From Vicugna pacos (lineage: Eukaryota; Chordata; Mammalia; Artiodactyla; Camelidae): 64,000 nt of DNA. Under the pieces are notes generated by a model. It did no database searches and was not told the origin of the DNA. It saw only the letters and a program-made list of their open reading frames with translations. A program made the translations under genes and the position numbers. Where the stretch lies: the NCBI RefSeq assembly GCF_048564905.1, contig NC_132995.1, positions 62,922,639 to 62,986,638 on the forward strand. The letters run 5' to 3'. Below, piece after piece: positions 46,401 to 54,632 of the stretch; position 1 is the first letter of the stretch; each line of letters starts with the position of its first letter.

Positions 46401-48682
46401 ACTCAAACACTTGTTGGATGAATGAACACTAAAGCTTCTCTGTATTCTGTGCAGTGAAATGACCATTTCATATGGTGCTGAGATTTTGGAAGCCTCATTT
46501 CTTTCTGGTTAGAGGGCTATCAAGAGCTCAGGACAAAATGAGTATTGACACCCTCAGCCTTCCCGCCCTCCTCTCAAACTGCAGTGAGAATTACCAGACA
46601 GAGAAGGCAGCAGCTGAACAGAAATGGCTTCCCTCCCACACACAAGAGAGAATGACAAAGAGAATCTTTTTACTGCTGGGGATAGGTGATTACTAAGGAC
46701 ACACCATCTTGGAAGCCTTATTCTGGGAAAAGAGAAGAGGTGAAGACAAAGGTAGTCCTCGGGCTTAATTACAATCTACCTGGGGAGACAAAGACCACCA
46801 CAAAATGATATAATATAGCCACAAACAGCGAATATCACAAAGAACTCTACTCCTTATTCAGAGGTAACAGAGTGACACTTCCATAAGTTACTGAGCTTCA
46901 GTTTCTTCATTTACGGAATGAGGATGACAAAAATCTATCCTGAAGGTTTTTTAAGGACTAATCAGTTATGGAGTACACAGTGAGCTCTCATCAAATATAT
47001 GCTTCCCTGTCCTCCAGGCATTCCTCAGGCTCCCCGCCTACTGATTTCAGTAATGACTCAAAAAAGAGCCGCATCAGTATCTCTAAGAAAATGGATTTAC
47101 ACAGGTCTCTCAGCTTAACTGTGTTAAATGTGTTAAATAGAAGTGGCCTTCCACGTGTCGCGCCTACATGGAAATTAACGGATAGAAAGTGATATTTAAA
47201 TGCATCAAAATGTACTTAATAGTCACTTAGGAAAATGTTTATTTTAAAAGTAGAACTCTTCTCATGATGAAGGTGGATTCACCCCTACCATTTTCATAAT
47301 CCTCCTTACTTGAAAAATTAAGAAGTCACCACTGCGGTCCAATCAGTCCACCAAGCAAGGGCTACTAAAAGAGCAGTTTTGTTGCTTTTTCAAATAATTC
47401 ACTTCAAGCTCAAAGTGCATCTGATTGGAACTTGACAAATTTTGATGTTTTACCAGAGGTCTGCTCTTGCCAACAAAAACAAAAGCCTGAGAGAAGCTGA
47501 TTTCACGTGTCTAAAGATAGTATCATCACTCTCTGGTATGACCTGGTACGTTATGCCTGGACAAGGAGGAATTCCCTCTCAATAAGCACCTGACTGCTGG
47601 TCAGCCTCGGGGTTGTCTCAGGTGAAGGAGACCTCACAGTAAGTGCTCTGGGAACTTGCTGATTAAGAAGCCCTAAAACGCTGCGACGTGTGTGTCTTCA
47701 TTCATGAATTCTACAATGGGAAGCAGTGGGAGTAATTCTTTAACTCGGGGTGAGGTGACGAGGCAGCTCCAGACTACGGTGTCTACGGAACGGGAGGAAC
47801 AGCTCTAGCAAGAGAAGAGGGACTGCTGGGCCCTAACGCATGTTTAAATGTGTATTTCTGATCTTTAACAGTTCAGCATCGGCGCACTGGGCACCTCAAC
47901 ACCAGGCACTGTCAAACCATGGCCTGAATCTGCAGCGGTTAAGGTCAGAGTGGAAAAGGGCTGTTTCCTCCCTCCTCCCCTCGCAACCTTGGGAGCGGGT
48001 AGTACTATTAGTGCTAATTAGCTCTGTCTTCGAGGTGCCTTTCAACACTCTCCAGTCCCTTCCCTGCCCAAACACGCCGTCCGCCGAGCGCTGCGGAACC
48101 CACAGGACTAGAAGCAAAAGATGATTCGGGGTCAGGGGTGCAGCCTCCCGCCCTCTGGAGCGCACGCAGACCACTGACTCTTCACCCCTTAAGTGGGGCA
48201 GGGAGCAGATTCCCCAAGGGCTGGGACCCCAAGGCCGCGCTCACAGCCCAGGCCACAGAGGGGCAAACGAGCGGACACCGGCTCTGGGAGGTTCTGCTGG
48301 GCGGCGGAACTCGGGGCGGGGACCCAGCCTTCACGCCTTCGGCCCCGGGATGCCAGCCTTGCTTCCTGCTCCCTTTGGTTTTAAATGACAACCTCCCTGC
48401 CGAACCCTCCAGGAAACCCAGCTTGGACCCGAGAGTGGCCCCGGGCCCGGGCCCCCAGCCGCCGCCCGCCTGGTGCTAGCCTCGCCCCCTGAAGCTCCTG
48501 ACCTCCGAGTCTTTGCGCTGGTTGCGGTTGAACTCTCGGGCTTTTCCCCCAGGCAGGAGGCCCCCGCCGGTCCGCGGTGAGCCAGGGGGAGGCTGTGCGG
48601 TTGCCGGCGGCGGAGGTGGCGGCGGCTGGGGCTGCTTGTTGTTCAAGATCAGCGGGCCGGGACCGCCGGCTGCCGGCTCCAT
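31214..48682 (-). CDS. STRIP1: STRIP1, STRIPAK complex scaffold (21 coding exons joined)
   Basis: Striatin-interacting protein 1 (FAM40A; yeast Far11 kin) is a core scaffold of the STRIPAK PP2A/GCKIII-kinase complex in the cytoplasm, acting on Hippo signalling, cell shape and the actin cytoskeleton. All 21 exons were located on the minus strand with AG/GT borders. Their lengths sum to 2,514 nt (837 residues plus TGA), equal to the human protein, and every junction keeps frame. The N-terminus [17 protein letters not shown] is followed by a polyproline run and a basic RNQRKDSE. The N1221 domain spans roughly residues 65-365. An acidic stretch (EEEEENDDD) lies near 380-392. The DUF3402 domain spans roughly 430-790. 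The C-terminus is PISWEELLQ. An upstream in-frame ATG exists at 48775 (see findings). Individual exons are listed below. Confidence 0.97.
31462..32654 (-). other. STRIP1: STRIP1 intron 20
   Basis: About 1.2 kb, the second largest intron in this half of the gene. A copy of the unnamed ancient repeat lies at about 32130-32330. The rest is single-copy. Confidence 0.8.
32130..32330 (+). repeat. Ancient dispersed repeat, family not named
   Basis: 'GGGCCTTAAATGCTTTAAGG', 'TTCTAATTCTAAGGGGAATC' and 'GCATTTTAAAAAGATGACTAG' match in order the block at 49590-49700. Confidence 0.6.
32655..32859 (-). CDS. STRIP1: STRIP1 exon 20
   Basis: Residues 688-756 (68 codons plus one base). [19 protein letters not shown] through [11 protein letters not shown], donor gtgagg. 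A very conserved part of DUF3402. Confidence 0.96.
33480..33584 (-). CDS. STRIP1: STRIP1 exon 19
   Basis: Residues 653-687: [20 protein letters not shown] through HSRTM, donor gtgagt, acceptor tcctgcag. Exactly 35 codons. Confidence 0.96.
34158..34224 (-). CDS. STRIP1: STRIP1 exon 18
   Basis: Residues 630-652: (S)[22 protein letters not shown], acceptor ctctgcag, donor gtgagt. Confidence 0.96.
34697..34774 (+). repeat. (GA)n / A-rich simple repeat in STRIP1 intron 17
   Basis: A run of AAAAAA, then GAGAGAGA, AAAAAAAA, GAGAGA and GAAAGGAAAAG. The array probably arose from an A-rich stretch. Confidence 0.85.
34895..34965 (+). mobile_element. L2 LINE 3' fragment in STRIP1 intron 17
   Basis: 'CAGAGACTGTGCGTCATTC' then 'ATCTCTGTGTCCTGACACTTGG' and 'GGGTGCTGAATG' fit the L2 tail loosely. 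Confidence 0.45.
35037..35137 (-). CDS. STRIP1: STRIP1 exon 17
   Basis: Residues 597-630: [20 protein letters not shown] through MSYITAKN(S), donor gtgata (slightly off consensus), acceptor tggtttcag. Confidence 0.95.
35349..35475 (-). CDS. STRIP1: STRIP1 exon 16
   Basis: Residues 554-596: (P)[19 protein letters not shown] followed by a leucine-rich [17 protein letters not shown], donor gtacct. Confidence 0.96.
35476..36767 (-). other. STRIP1: STRIP1 intron 15
   Basis: About 1.3 kb. A reversed MIR lies at about 36385-36505. An AT-rich stretch at 35780-35935 has a faint hAT-like look but was not assigned. An (AAAAC)n-like run lies at about 36605-36630. Confidence 0.75.
36385..36505 (-). mobile_element. 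MIR SINE fragment
   Basis: 'CATTTTACAGAGGAGCAAATG', 'TCACTCAGTGGCAGAGCC' and 'TAGAATCCAAGCCAG' follow the reversed MIR. Confidence 0.7.
36768..36865 (-). CDS. STRIP1: STRIP1 exon 15
   Basis: Residues 522-554: [20 protein letters not shown] through LPEEM and two bases of P554, donor gtgagt. Confidence 0.96.
37104..37178 (-). CDS. STRIP1: STRIP1 exon 14
   Basis: Residues 497-521: [25 protein letters not shown], 25 codons, acceptor cgttgaaag, donor gtgagt. Confidence 0.96.
37265..37545 (-). mobile_element. MIR SINE, near complete, in STRIP1 intron 13
   Basis: Reversed MIR with 'TGCCTGGCACTTTACTTG', 'CTCATTTAATCCTTACTAC', 'GTGGTGGAGCTGGGATTC' and 'CAGAGTCCTGCTCTTTAGCC' in order. Confidence 0.85.
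37639..37710 (-). CDS. STRIP1: STRIP1 exon 13
   Basis: Residues 473-496: [24 protein letters not shown], 24 codons, acceptor tctctccag, donor gtgagt. Confidence 0.96.
37711..38796 (-). other. STRIP1: STRIP1 intron 12
   Basis: About 1.1 kb of single-copy DNA. No repeat or exon was recognised. Confidence 0.7.
38797..38860 (-). CDS. STRIP1: STRIP1 exon 12
   Basis: Residues 451-472: (S)[21 protein letters not shown], acceptor tgttctccag, donor gtaggt. Confidence 0.96.
38969..39034 (-). CDS. STRIP1: STRIP1 exon 11
   Basis: Residues 429-451: (R)[21 protein letters not shown](S), acceptor tttggcag, donor gtgagt. Confidence 0.96.
39035..39970 (-). other. STRIP1: STRIP1 intron 10
   Basis: About 0.9 kb, AT-rich in its middle (39060-39640). 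No repeat family was recognised. Confidence 0.7.
39971..40188 (-). CDS. STRIP1: STRIP1 exon 10
   Basis: Residues 357-429: [20 protein letters not shown], then the acidic [17 protein letters not shown] and [13 protein letters not shown](R). Marks the linker between the N1221 and DUF3402 domains. Confidence 0.96.
40563..40745 (-). CDS. STRIP1: STRIP1 exon 9
   Basis: Residues 296-356, exactly 61 codons: [20 protein letters not shown] through [14 protein letters not shown], acceptor gtgatgcag, donor gtgagg. Confidence 0.96.
40746..42099 (-). other. STRIP1: STRIP1 intron 8
   Basis: About 1.35 kb. Carries a short plus-strand L1 insertion at 41019-41191. The remainder is single-copy. Confidence 0.8.
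41019..41191 (+). mobile_element. L1 LINE 3' end with target-site duplication
   Basis: 'GTGTAACTGAAAAATTGTGC', 'TCTACACTGGAATTTGACAC' and 'AACATTGTAAAATGACTATAAC' are the 3' terminus of a camelid-like L1, ending in an A-rich tail. A duplicated target is visible on both sides: AAAAAAAAGGCCTG ends at 41018 on the left and again at about 41205 on the right. This is a severely 5'-truncated insertion inside STRIP1 intron 8, antisense to the gene. Confidence 0.85.
42100..42227 (-). CDS. STRIP1: STRIP1 exon 8
   Basis: Residues 253-295: (G)[19 protein letters not shown] through [10 protein letters not shown], acceptor gcctccag, donor gtgagc. Confidence 0.96.
42338..42444 (-). CDS. STRIP1: STRIP1 exon 7
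   Basis: Residues 217-253: (R)[19 protein letters not shown] through RQTFRAEL(G), acceptor ttgtctccag, donor gtagga. Confidence 0.96.
42445..43470 (-). other. STRIP1: STRIP1 intron 6
   Basis: About 1.0 kb with an L2 tail at about 42655-42740 ('GGTGCTTAATAAATGGCTGC'). Otherwise no feature. Confidence 0.7.
43471..43539 (-). CDS. STRIP1: STRIP1 exon 6
   Basis: Residues 194-217: (D)[22 protein letters not shown](R), acceptor tctcgtgcag, donor gtgagg. Confidence 0.96.
43665..43910 (+). mobile_element. MIR SINE, near complete, in STRIP1 intron 5
   Basis: 'AGACTGCCAAGGTTTGAATC', 'GTTACGTGCCCTTGGGCAAG', 'CAGCTTCCTCATCTATAATATGG' and 'AATGCCTGGGGCATATAAGC' in order. Confidence 0.85.
44364..44484 (-). 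CDS. STRIP1: STRIP1 exon 5
   Basis: Residues 154-194: (G)[19 protein letters not shown] through VELLNMEI, acceptor gtttgcag, donor gtgagt. The phase requires GA|C, giving Asp at 194 after joining. Confidence 0.96.
44575..44709 (-). CDS. STRIP1: STRIP1 exon 4
   Basis: Residues 109-154: (V)[19 protein letters not shown] through [10 protein letters not shown], acceptor cgctcggcag, donor gtactg. Confidence 0.96.
45136..45210 (-). CDS. STRIP1: STRIP1 exon 3
   Basis: Residues 84-109: (E)[24 protein letters not shown], acceptor ttcttaacag, donor gtgaga. Confidence 0.96.
45962..46031 (-). CDS. STRIP1: STRIP1 exon 2
   Basis: Residues 61-84: [23 protein letters not shown](E), acceptor tcctcaacag, donor gtaaag. 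Confidence 0.95.
46190..46420 (+). mobile_element. L2 LINE 3' end
   Basis: 'AGAGCACTTATCATAATTCATAATTATAT' style text, then 'TGTATTTATTTAGTGTCTGC', 'AGACTGTAAGTTCCCTGAGAG' and 'GAATGAATGAAT', reproduce the final 230 bases of L2. Confidence 0.8.
46860..46995 (+). mobile_element. MIR SINE
   Basis: 'TTACTGAGCTTCAGTTTCTTC', 'CATTTACGGAATGAGGATG' and 'TCTCATCAAATATATG' in MIR order. Confidence 0.65.
48503..48682 (-). CDS. STRIP1: STRIP1 exon 1 (coding part)
   Basis: Residues 1-60, exactly 60 codons, donor gtcagg. The ATG chosen gives [10 protein letters not shown] as in known orthologues and has A at -3 and G at +4. The same frame is open upstream to another ATG at 48775. Confidence 0.93.
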
Positions 48683-48777
48683 CTTGGCTGCTCCACACCC
48701 CCGGCTCAATTCACGGACACTGTCTGTGATCCAACTCTCGCGTGTCTTCCTCCGGGAACGCTCTCTGGTCGCCATAT

Positions 48778-48806
48778 TAAGTGTGGCGGCAGGTTCCGGA
48801 AGCCAT
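48778..48806 (-). CDS. Possible upstream ORF of 9 codons in STRIP1 leader
   Basis: ATG at 48806 in CCAAGATGGCTTCC reads MASGTCRHT and stops at TAA, and one base later comes the next ATG (48775). It exists as an uORF only if transcription starts upstream of 48806, which sequence alone cannot show. Confidence 0.3.
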
Positions 48807-49029
48807 CTTGGCTGCCCAACACCTCGCGAGATGACCTCTGTTTGAAATTTTATTTTGTTTGAAATCTCTGTTCTTTCAGTTTCTACTCTGTTTCTATTCC
48901 AGCTTATAGGTCGTTTAGTCTGTGAAACCTCCCTTTGCCCATCAGTTTTAGTGCCCCGCCACCCCCACCTTCCTTTAAGATCGCTTTGCTCTTGTCACCG
49001 TTACAGCCCTGATTCAGAACTTAGTGGGG

Positions 49030-49880
49030 TATAGTTAGTGGTGAACAAAATGGATCCCAGTCTTCATGGAGTTTACATTCACGAGGGGAGAGATGTGCGA
49101 AACAAATCAATAAATGAATAAAACAATTATAGTTACGATATTCATTAATCACTTATTCAACAAACATTTAATGACTATTTCTTACGCTCCAGCCAGTGCG
49201 ATAGAATGGGGAACAAAATCAGGTTCCTGCACTAATGGTACATAACACAGTGTCTAAGTGGGAGAGACAAACAATGTGCACACGAATATATTAGACAAAT
49301 AAATGCTGAGAAGAAACAAAAAGGAGTGTAAGACCTTCAAAGGTGGCAGTGATGGGGACCGGGGAGGTTAAGCAAGGCTATATTAGGTAGACTGCTCAGG
49401 GAAGGCTGGCCTGAGAGTGAAATTTTTTAATGCGTTCTGAAAGTGAGGGAGAGCCATGCAAGATCCATGCGGGCAATACAGGCAGAGGGGCCAACAAACT
49501 GCAGAGCCTCTGAGGTTAGCATGGCAGCAACTCACTGAGCCAGGAGATGAATAGTAGGAGATGAGGGCCGGGTAAATGCAGAAGCCAGATAAATATACGG
49601 CCTTGAAGGTCATGGAAAGCAGTTTGAATTTTATTCTAAATGAAATGGAAAACCATCAGAAGGCGTTAACCAGGAAGCTGCCATGGCTTGATGCTTTAAA
49701 GACCAATCTGGCTGCTTTTGGAGAAGGGACTGAGGAGTTGCAAAAGTAGCCGAGGGTAGACAGGTTAGGAGACTATATAGATGGAAACGATGGTGGCTTA
49801 CACCAGGGTGGTGTTGGATTGATAGAGTATTTCTATATTGTGTAGGTAGATTCAACAGGATTTGCTGAAAGACTGGAATC
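49030..49880 (+). repeat. Ancient dispersed repeat, longest copy, family not named
   Basis: Opens near 'GGTGAACAAAATGGATCCC', then 'CATGGAGTTTACATTCACG', 'GGCCTTGAAGGTCATGG', 'GAATTTTATTCTAAATGAAATGG', 'AAAGACCAATCTGGCTGC' and 'GATTCAACAGGATTTGCTG'. This run of words is common in mammalian genomes. Three shorter relatives occur in this window at 24050, 27595 and 32130. Confidence 0.65.
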
Positions 49881-50559
49881 CTGTCAGCAGGATAGGGAGG
49901 AATAAAGGATGTGTCCTAGATCTTTGATTTGAGCAACTGAGTGTGTTGTACTGTTTATTAAAATAGAGAAGTCTGGGAGAAAGAAAAATGGGTTTAGGGG
50001 GAAGATCAAGACATGTCATGTTTGAGATGCCCTTTTGACATCTTAGAAGTGATGTGTAATAATTACCTTTACTGTGTTGTGAAATTCTTAAAGGCATTTT
50101 TTTTCATCTTTCTCTCTCCAAACTACATCTTTGCTGCTCCACACTCCTAGCTCAGTTCTCAGAAAGTCACTGTGATGCAACTCTTGCATGATTTCTACCA
50201 AGGTCCCACCTAGTAGGTGCTTTAAAAATCTTTGTTGCCAAATAATGAATAAATTCAAAGCCACTGTGTTGCTACTTCCTTCTACCAATCTTCCTGTCCT
50301 TTGCCCCTGTTCCTTTTCAAGTCCCATAATATACTTTAAAAACTAGCATTTCATCCAAGCTGGGCTAGGTCAAGCTAGTCAGAAAAACTAGGGAATTTGC
50401 AGGAAAAGGACTAATGCTGGCAGGCTTCTTAGATAAAAACAAATCCCACACAACCCAACACACACTTGATATCTAGTTTCAGTGGCTACAGTTTGGTCAA
50501 GTTCTAAGACTGACTGACCACAAGCTCTATCACCTGGGCAAAAATTTAGACCTTTAAAC

Positions 50560-51025
50560 ACAGTACACTGTTTCAGCTACATTCAGAATAAAGTATGTTT
50601 TGGTTCAGTAATTCCATTTCTAGTGATAGATTCTAAGGACATAATCAAAGATTTAGACAAAGGTGTAGTATGGTGATGTTCCAGGCAGTGGTATTTTCAA
50701 TAGTGTAAAGTTAGGACCAGGCTAATTTGAGAAATAGCCAATAAGAAAATGGCTAACTAAATAATGGGGCATGCAAAAGATTGAATATAGAGAAGCTGTT
50801 AATATTTGTGTTTAATATTAAGAAGAATTTTTAGTGGCATGGAGAAATGCTTATGATATAATTGAACATACAATTGCTTCTCAATGTGTGTGTGTGTGTG
50901 TAGAAAAAAGATTGGAAGGAAATATACCAGAATCTTAGCAGGTTTTATTTCTGGATAGTGGAAACACAGGTTATTTTCATTTCCTTCTTTATACTTTTCT
51001 GTTTTTGAAAATTTTATAATCAATG
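50560..51025 (+). mobile_element. Old L1 LINE 3' fragment
   Basis: 'GGTTCAGTAATTCCATTTCTAG' style start, 'AATAGCCAATAAGAAAATGG' and 'TTCTGGATAGTGGAAACACAGG' recall the 3' part of old L1M/HAL1 copies. A short TG repeat at 50884-50901 lies inside. Confidence 0.6.
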
Positions 51026-51027
51026 TG

Positions 51028-51480
51028 CTATTCTTATTGAGGTATAATTCATATACAATAAACTGTACATGTCCAAAGCATACAATTTGATATGTTTTGA
51101 CATATATACAAGCACCATAATTCATCAGCACAATCAAGATAATGAATAAACCCATCACCTCAAAAAGTTTTCTTATGCCCCTTAGTAATCATCTCTCCAC
51201 TCATTACCGTGCCTCTCTCCCATTCCAGGTAACCACTATTAAGCTTTCTGACATCATAGGTATGTTTGTATCTTCTACAGTTTTACAATAACAGAATCAT
51301 GCAATATGTATTCTTTTTTGTCTGAATTCTTTCACTTAACATAATTACTTTGAAATTCATCCATCTTGTTGCATGATATCAATAGTATATAAATAGTATT
51401 CCATTGTGTATCCATTTACTTGTTGATAGACATGTCAGTTGTTTCCAATTGTTCTTGCTTGTTCAAACTTAATATTGAGA
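51028..51480 (-). mobile_element. Old L1 (L1M) LINE fragment
   Basis: 'TATTGAGGTATAATTCATATAC', 'TACAATTTGATATGTTTTGAC', 'CATCACCTCAAAAAGTTTTC' and 'TTCCATTGTGTATCCATTTAC' are the antisense of the L1M 3' region. Confidence 0.8.
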
Positions 51481-52496
51481 AGTAACAAGACTTCTTTTCT
51501 TTTCTTTTTATAAGAATTGTCTCAGCTCGTCTTGGAATCTTTCCTGAATGAAATGCAGTGTCTCCAAGCTGTGATGAGCTCAAGAATTCTAGATAGGGGA
51601 GTTAAATACTTAACTTGGCATGAATTTTGAGTTCCAGAGAGTCCTCACTTCACCCTGGCAAAAAGCCCTTCAACTCCATGTGGCATCAGGTAGGAAAAAG
51701 AATCCCAGATGTGAGAAAGCTTAAGTCCAGCTGGTGAACTCACTCCCCTCCATTGGCTAAGAAACTTTCAGAAAAGCACAACCCAGGATGGGGTGGAAGT
51801 TGCAGAAGATATTTCATGCATTTCTCTTTTCTGTCTTCTTTTCTCATCTGTAAAATGAGGATAATCCCATCTCTCTTTAAGGCTATGGACTAAATGAGCT
51901 AATTTATCTGAAATCATATTAAAAAGTATACATGTTTGCTTTTAAAAAGAGAATTATTATTATTACAAAGAGGTGAAGCCTATAGTGAGAAGGCCCTTCC
52001 TTTGCCAGAAGCAGTCATAGTTCAAGAGACTAGAGGAAATACAATTTCATATTTGAGCCATCATAGCATTGCAGGGGCTGTACCAAAACGTGGTAGTTGT
52101 TCCAGCTGGGCTCTGTAGAGGAAAATTGGCACATACTGTGTGCCTATAGAGTATCAGGTACTGGGCAAGATGCTTCACATCCATCCATCCCTAAGTGCAT
52201 GCTGGGAGGCAAAATAAACCTGTTTCTGGCAGTTTCCATCTTAGCTCAGATTAAGCCACTGAAATGCTCAGTGTTAAAGTCATGACCCCTAGCATATCTT
52301 TGGGCCAGATTTTAACCTCTAGCTGCAGTGCCTCGTGGAGTTCTCTTCATCAATGACTATGAGCAGAGGAAAAGATTTATTATGTTTTAGTTAGTCATTA
52401 ATAAATAAGGCAAATAATATTAACCTTACCTCCCAAAGGAATCAGTTAGCTTAACTCTATCTCAGGTTAAATTAATTTATAACTTCCTAGCCTTCT

Positions 52497-52680
52497 TTTT
52501 TTTTTTAATTGGAGTATAGTAAGTTACAATATATCAATTTCTGCTGTGCAGCATGTCAGTCATGCATATATATATACACATATATTCATTTACATATTCT
52601 TTTTCATTAAAGGTTATTACAAGGCGTTAAATATAGTTCCCTATACAGAAGAAATTTGTTTCTTTAATCTACTTTTATGT
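52497..52680 (-). mobile_element. L1 LINE 3' fragment, even-toed-ungulate type
   Basis: After a T run: 'AATTGGAGTATAGTAAGTTAC', 'CAATTTCTGCTGTGCAGCATG', 'TATTCTTTTTCATTAAAGG' and 'ATATAGTTCCCTATACAGAAG'. The 'TCAATTTCTG..GT.CAGCA' wording fits camelid copies better than cow, whale or pig ones. Confidence 0.8.
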
Positions 52681-52804
52681 ATAGTGGTTAACCTCCTAGG
52701 CTTCTTATGTTCAGTATGGCTCAGTCAGAAGAGGATCCAAACATACATCCAGGGTCTGATTTGACGTCTCACTTGGATGCCCAAAAAGCACTTCACCCTT
52801 AACA

Positions 52805-53390
52805 TGTTACACACAGAACTCTGGATTCTCCCTTTCTTGCCCCAAACCTGCTCTTCTGCTTTTCCTTATCTAAATCAGTGTTATTACCAACCACCCATTT
52901 TTCTCAAGTCAAAACCTGTAAGACATCCTTAATTCCTCTCTCTCTCTCTCTCTCTCTGTCTTAATTCCTCCCTTCCTGACCCCTCACATCTAGTCCACCA
53001 ATAACTCTTCGACCAAAACATGTCCTGGAGCTCCCTATTCATGATCCTCACCACGCTAGCCTTCCCCAGTTACTCTCCTGCTGCCCTACAACTGGTTATC
53101 CCTGAAGCCAGAGCTTTTAGAACCATGTACCAACTCACATCACTCACTTGCTCTCAATCTGCCATGGTTTCCCACCTCAGTTACACTTAAATCCTAACTC
53201 TACCCCAACATACAAGGCCTGCGTGGGCCCAACAGGGATCTGCCTGCTTCTCTGACCTCATCTCCTACACTCTCCTCCTTTAGCCTCATGCCCTCCATCC
53301 TATTTCTCTAACATACCAACCTTGCTGCTATCTCAAGACCTTTGCACTTGCTGGTTTTCTGAGGGTGGTGGCAGGAATAGGGGAAAGAGA
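52805..53390 (+). mobile_element. L2 LINE, internal to 3' part
   Basis: 'CCTCACCACGCTAGCCTTCC', 'TGACCTCATCTCCTACACTC' and 'CAAGACCTTTGCACTTGCTGG' follow the L2 3' coding region. A CT run lies at 52935-52958. Confidence 0.65.
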
Positions 53391-53394
53391 AGCC

Positions 53395-53600
53395 TGGAAT
53401 ACTATAGATATGATAGTAATCATAACAGCAGCAAGTATTTATGTGTGCTTACTGTGTGGCACGCACCATGCCAAAGGCTTAAACTCATTGAATCCTCCCA
53501 ACAGTCCTATGGGATGAACACTGGTGTTTCTCCCATTCTGCAGATGAAGAGACCAAGACACAGACAGGTAAAGTATTTGCTGCAGGCCACATAGTGTCTT
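53395..53600 (-). mobile_element. MIR SINE
   Basis: 'GCAAGTATTTATGTGTGCTTAC', 'AACTCATTGAATCCTCCCAAC' and 'CATTCTGCAGATGAAGAGACC' are the reverse of MIR. It directly abuts the L2 fragment. Confidence 0.8.
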
Positions 53601-54055
53601 AGGTCAGGGTCCCCAGAAAGCATGCTCTCAGGCAGAGATTTGCATTTTAGAGGTGTGTTGGGGACTGTCCCTGAGTCTTTGGTAACATCTGTGAGGACGT
53701 GAGAGAAACAGGGTTGGGTAGAAGGAGAAGTTGAACTGTGACACAGTTGCAGCAGAGGTTGCAGTGGGTCCCCAGGGCACTCTAGAACTGAGATGATCCT
53801 TCAGAGTTGCCCAAGCTGGAGATCAAGGGGCCAGGATTTAATACTCCTGCATGGACAGATCTTTGGGTGGCAGGCTGTCTCTGGGGGAAGGGACACATCT
53901 TTGTGCAAGGTAACTTTCTTTACTAATGGCAACAACTGGAGAAGGACTTAGCTGCAAACTACCAGCAGCCAGCTTTCCTGGCAGTAGAAGAATGAGGGCC
54001 GCAATCCTGGAGGGGGAATTTGAGCAGTGCATCACAATAGCCATGCTACATCATG

Positions 54056-54184
54056 TATTAGTTTCTAGTTCTGTGTAGCAAACCACCTAACACTTAAAGG
54101 ATTAAAACAACAAACATTTATTATCCTGTAGCTTCTATGGGTCAAGAATCAAGTTGGCTTAGCTAGGTGCCTCTAGCTCAAGGT
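54056..54184 (+). repeat. Ancient dispersed repeat, left half (interrupted)
   Basis: 'GTATTAGTTTCTAGTTCTGTG', 'AGGATTAAAACAACAAACATTTATT' and 'CTAGGTGCCTCTAGCTCAAGGT' are a very common mammalian repeat opening. Its continuation resumes at 54633 after an LTR insertion. Confidence 0.65.
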
Positions 54185-54632
54185 TGTTAAAGAAAAAAAT
54201 TATTCTGACACTTGTTAAAGTGGAAAGGAAGCCTTTATTCAGGACTATTGTGATAGGTGTCAAGGCTATTGCAATAGGTGAGAGAGTTTGGGGTCAACTC
54301 CAAATACAAAAAAGACAGCTGGGGATTTGTAGCCAATAAGTGGAGTGAGGGGGTCAGTGGATGAAAAATTACTAAGAGGAGACATCAGGGGTAGGGGGGT
54401 TCTTGCTTAAGTGACAATAGGATTCTGGCTGAAGGCCTGCCAGGGTGATCAGGTATCATGGGTAGGGGATGAGGGGTATGATCAGGTATCAAGGGTAAAC
54501 ATATACCAGGGGTGAAGGAATTCTTGCTACAATTGGGTATGCAGGCCCAGCAAGGATCGGGGCCAAGGTAAGGCCTAGTCAAGAAGGCTCAGAGGAGCCT
54601 GAAGAAAGTTTGGTCAGGTAGAGCCTTTGTCA
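54185..54632 (-). mobile_element. Solo LTR of a class I (ERV1-type) retrovirus-like element
   Basis: On the minus strand it begins TGACAAAGGC and ends TTTAACA. It has the TG...CA ends of an LTR, an AATAAA about 55 bases before its right end, and an identical 4-base duplication on both sides (AGGT on the plus strand at 54181-54184 and 54633-54636). A 4-base duplication is typical of class I elements. No internal coding part is present, so it is a fossil solo LTR of 448 bases, inserted into an older mammalian repeat. Confidence 0.8.

Larger units (their letters stand above)
46032..48502 (-). other. STRIP1: STRIP1 intron 1
   Basis: About 2.5 kb. Holds an L2 3' end (46190-46420) and a MIR (46860-46995). 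The last 350 bases next to exon 1 are CpG-rich and belong to the promoter island. Confidence 0.8.
48130..48845. promoter_or_regulatory. STRIP1: STRIP1 CpG-island promoter
   Basis: GC-rich and CpG-dense over exon 1 and its flanks, ending abruptly where AT-rich DNA begins at 48845. Near the likely start are an ETS-type site (CCGGAAGC, 48796-48803) and three YY1-type words (GCCATCTTGGC at 48802-48812, GCCATATT at 48771, CCATCTTGGC at 48679). No TATA box was seen. Confidence 0.8.

Noticed and set aside
53600-54055. Possible old LTR or LINE piece left of the nested LTR
   Set aside because: Some phrases feel repeat-like but no ends or family could be supported.
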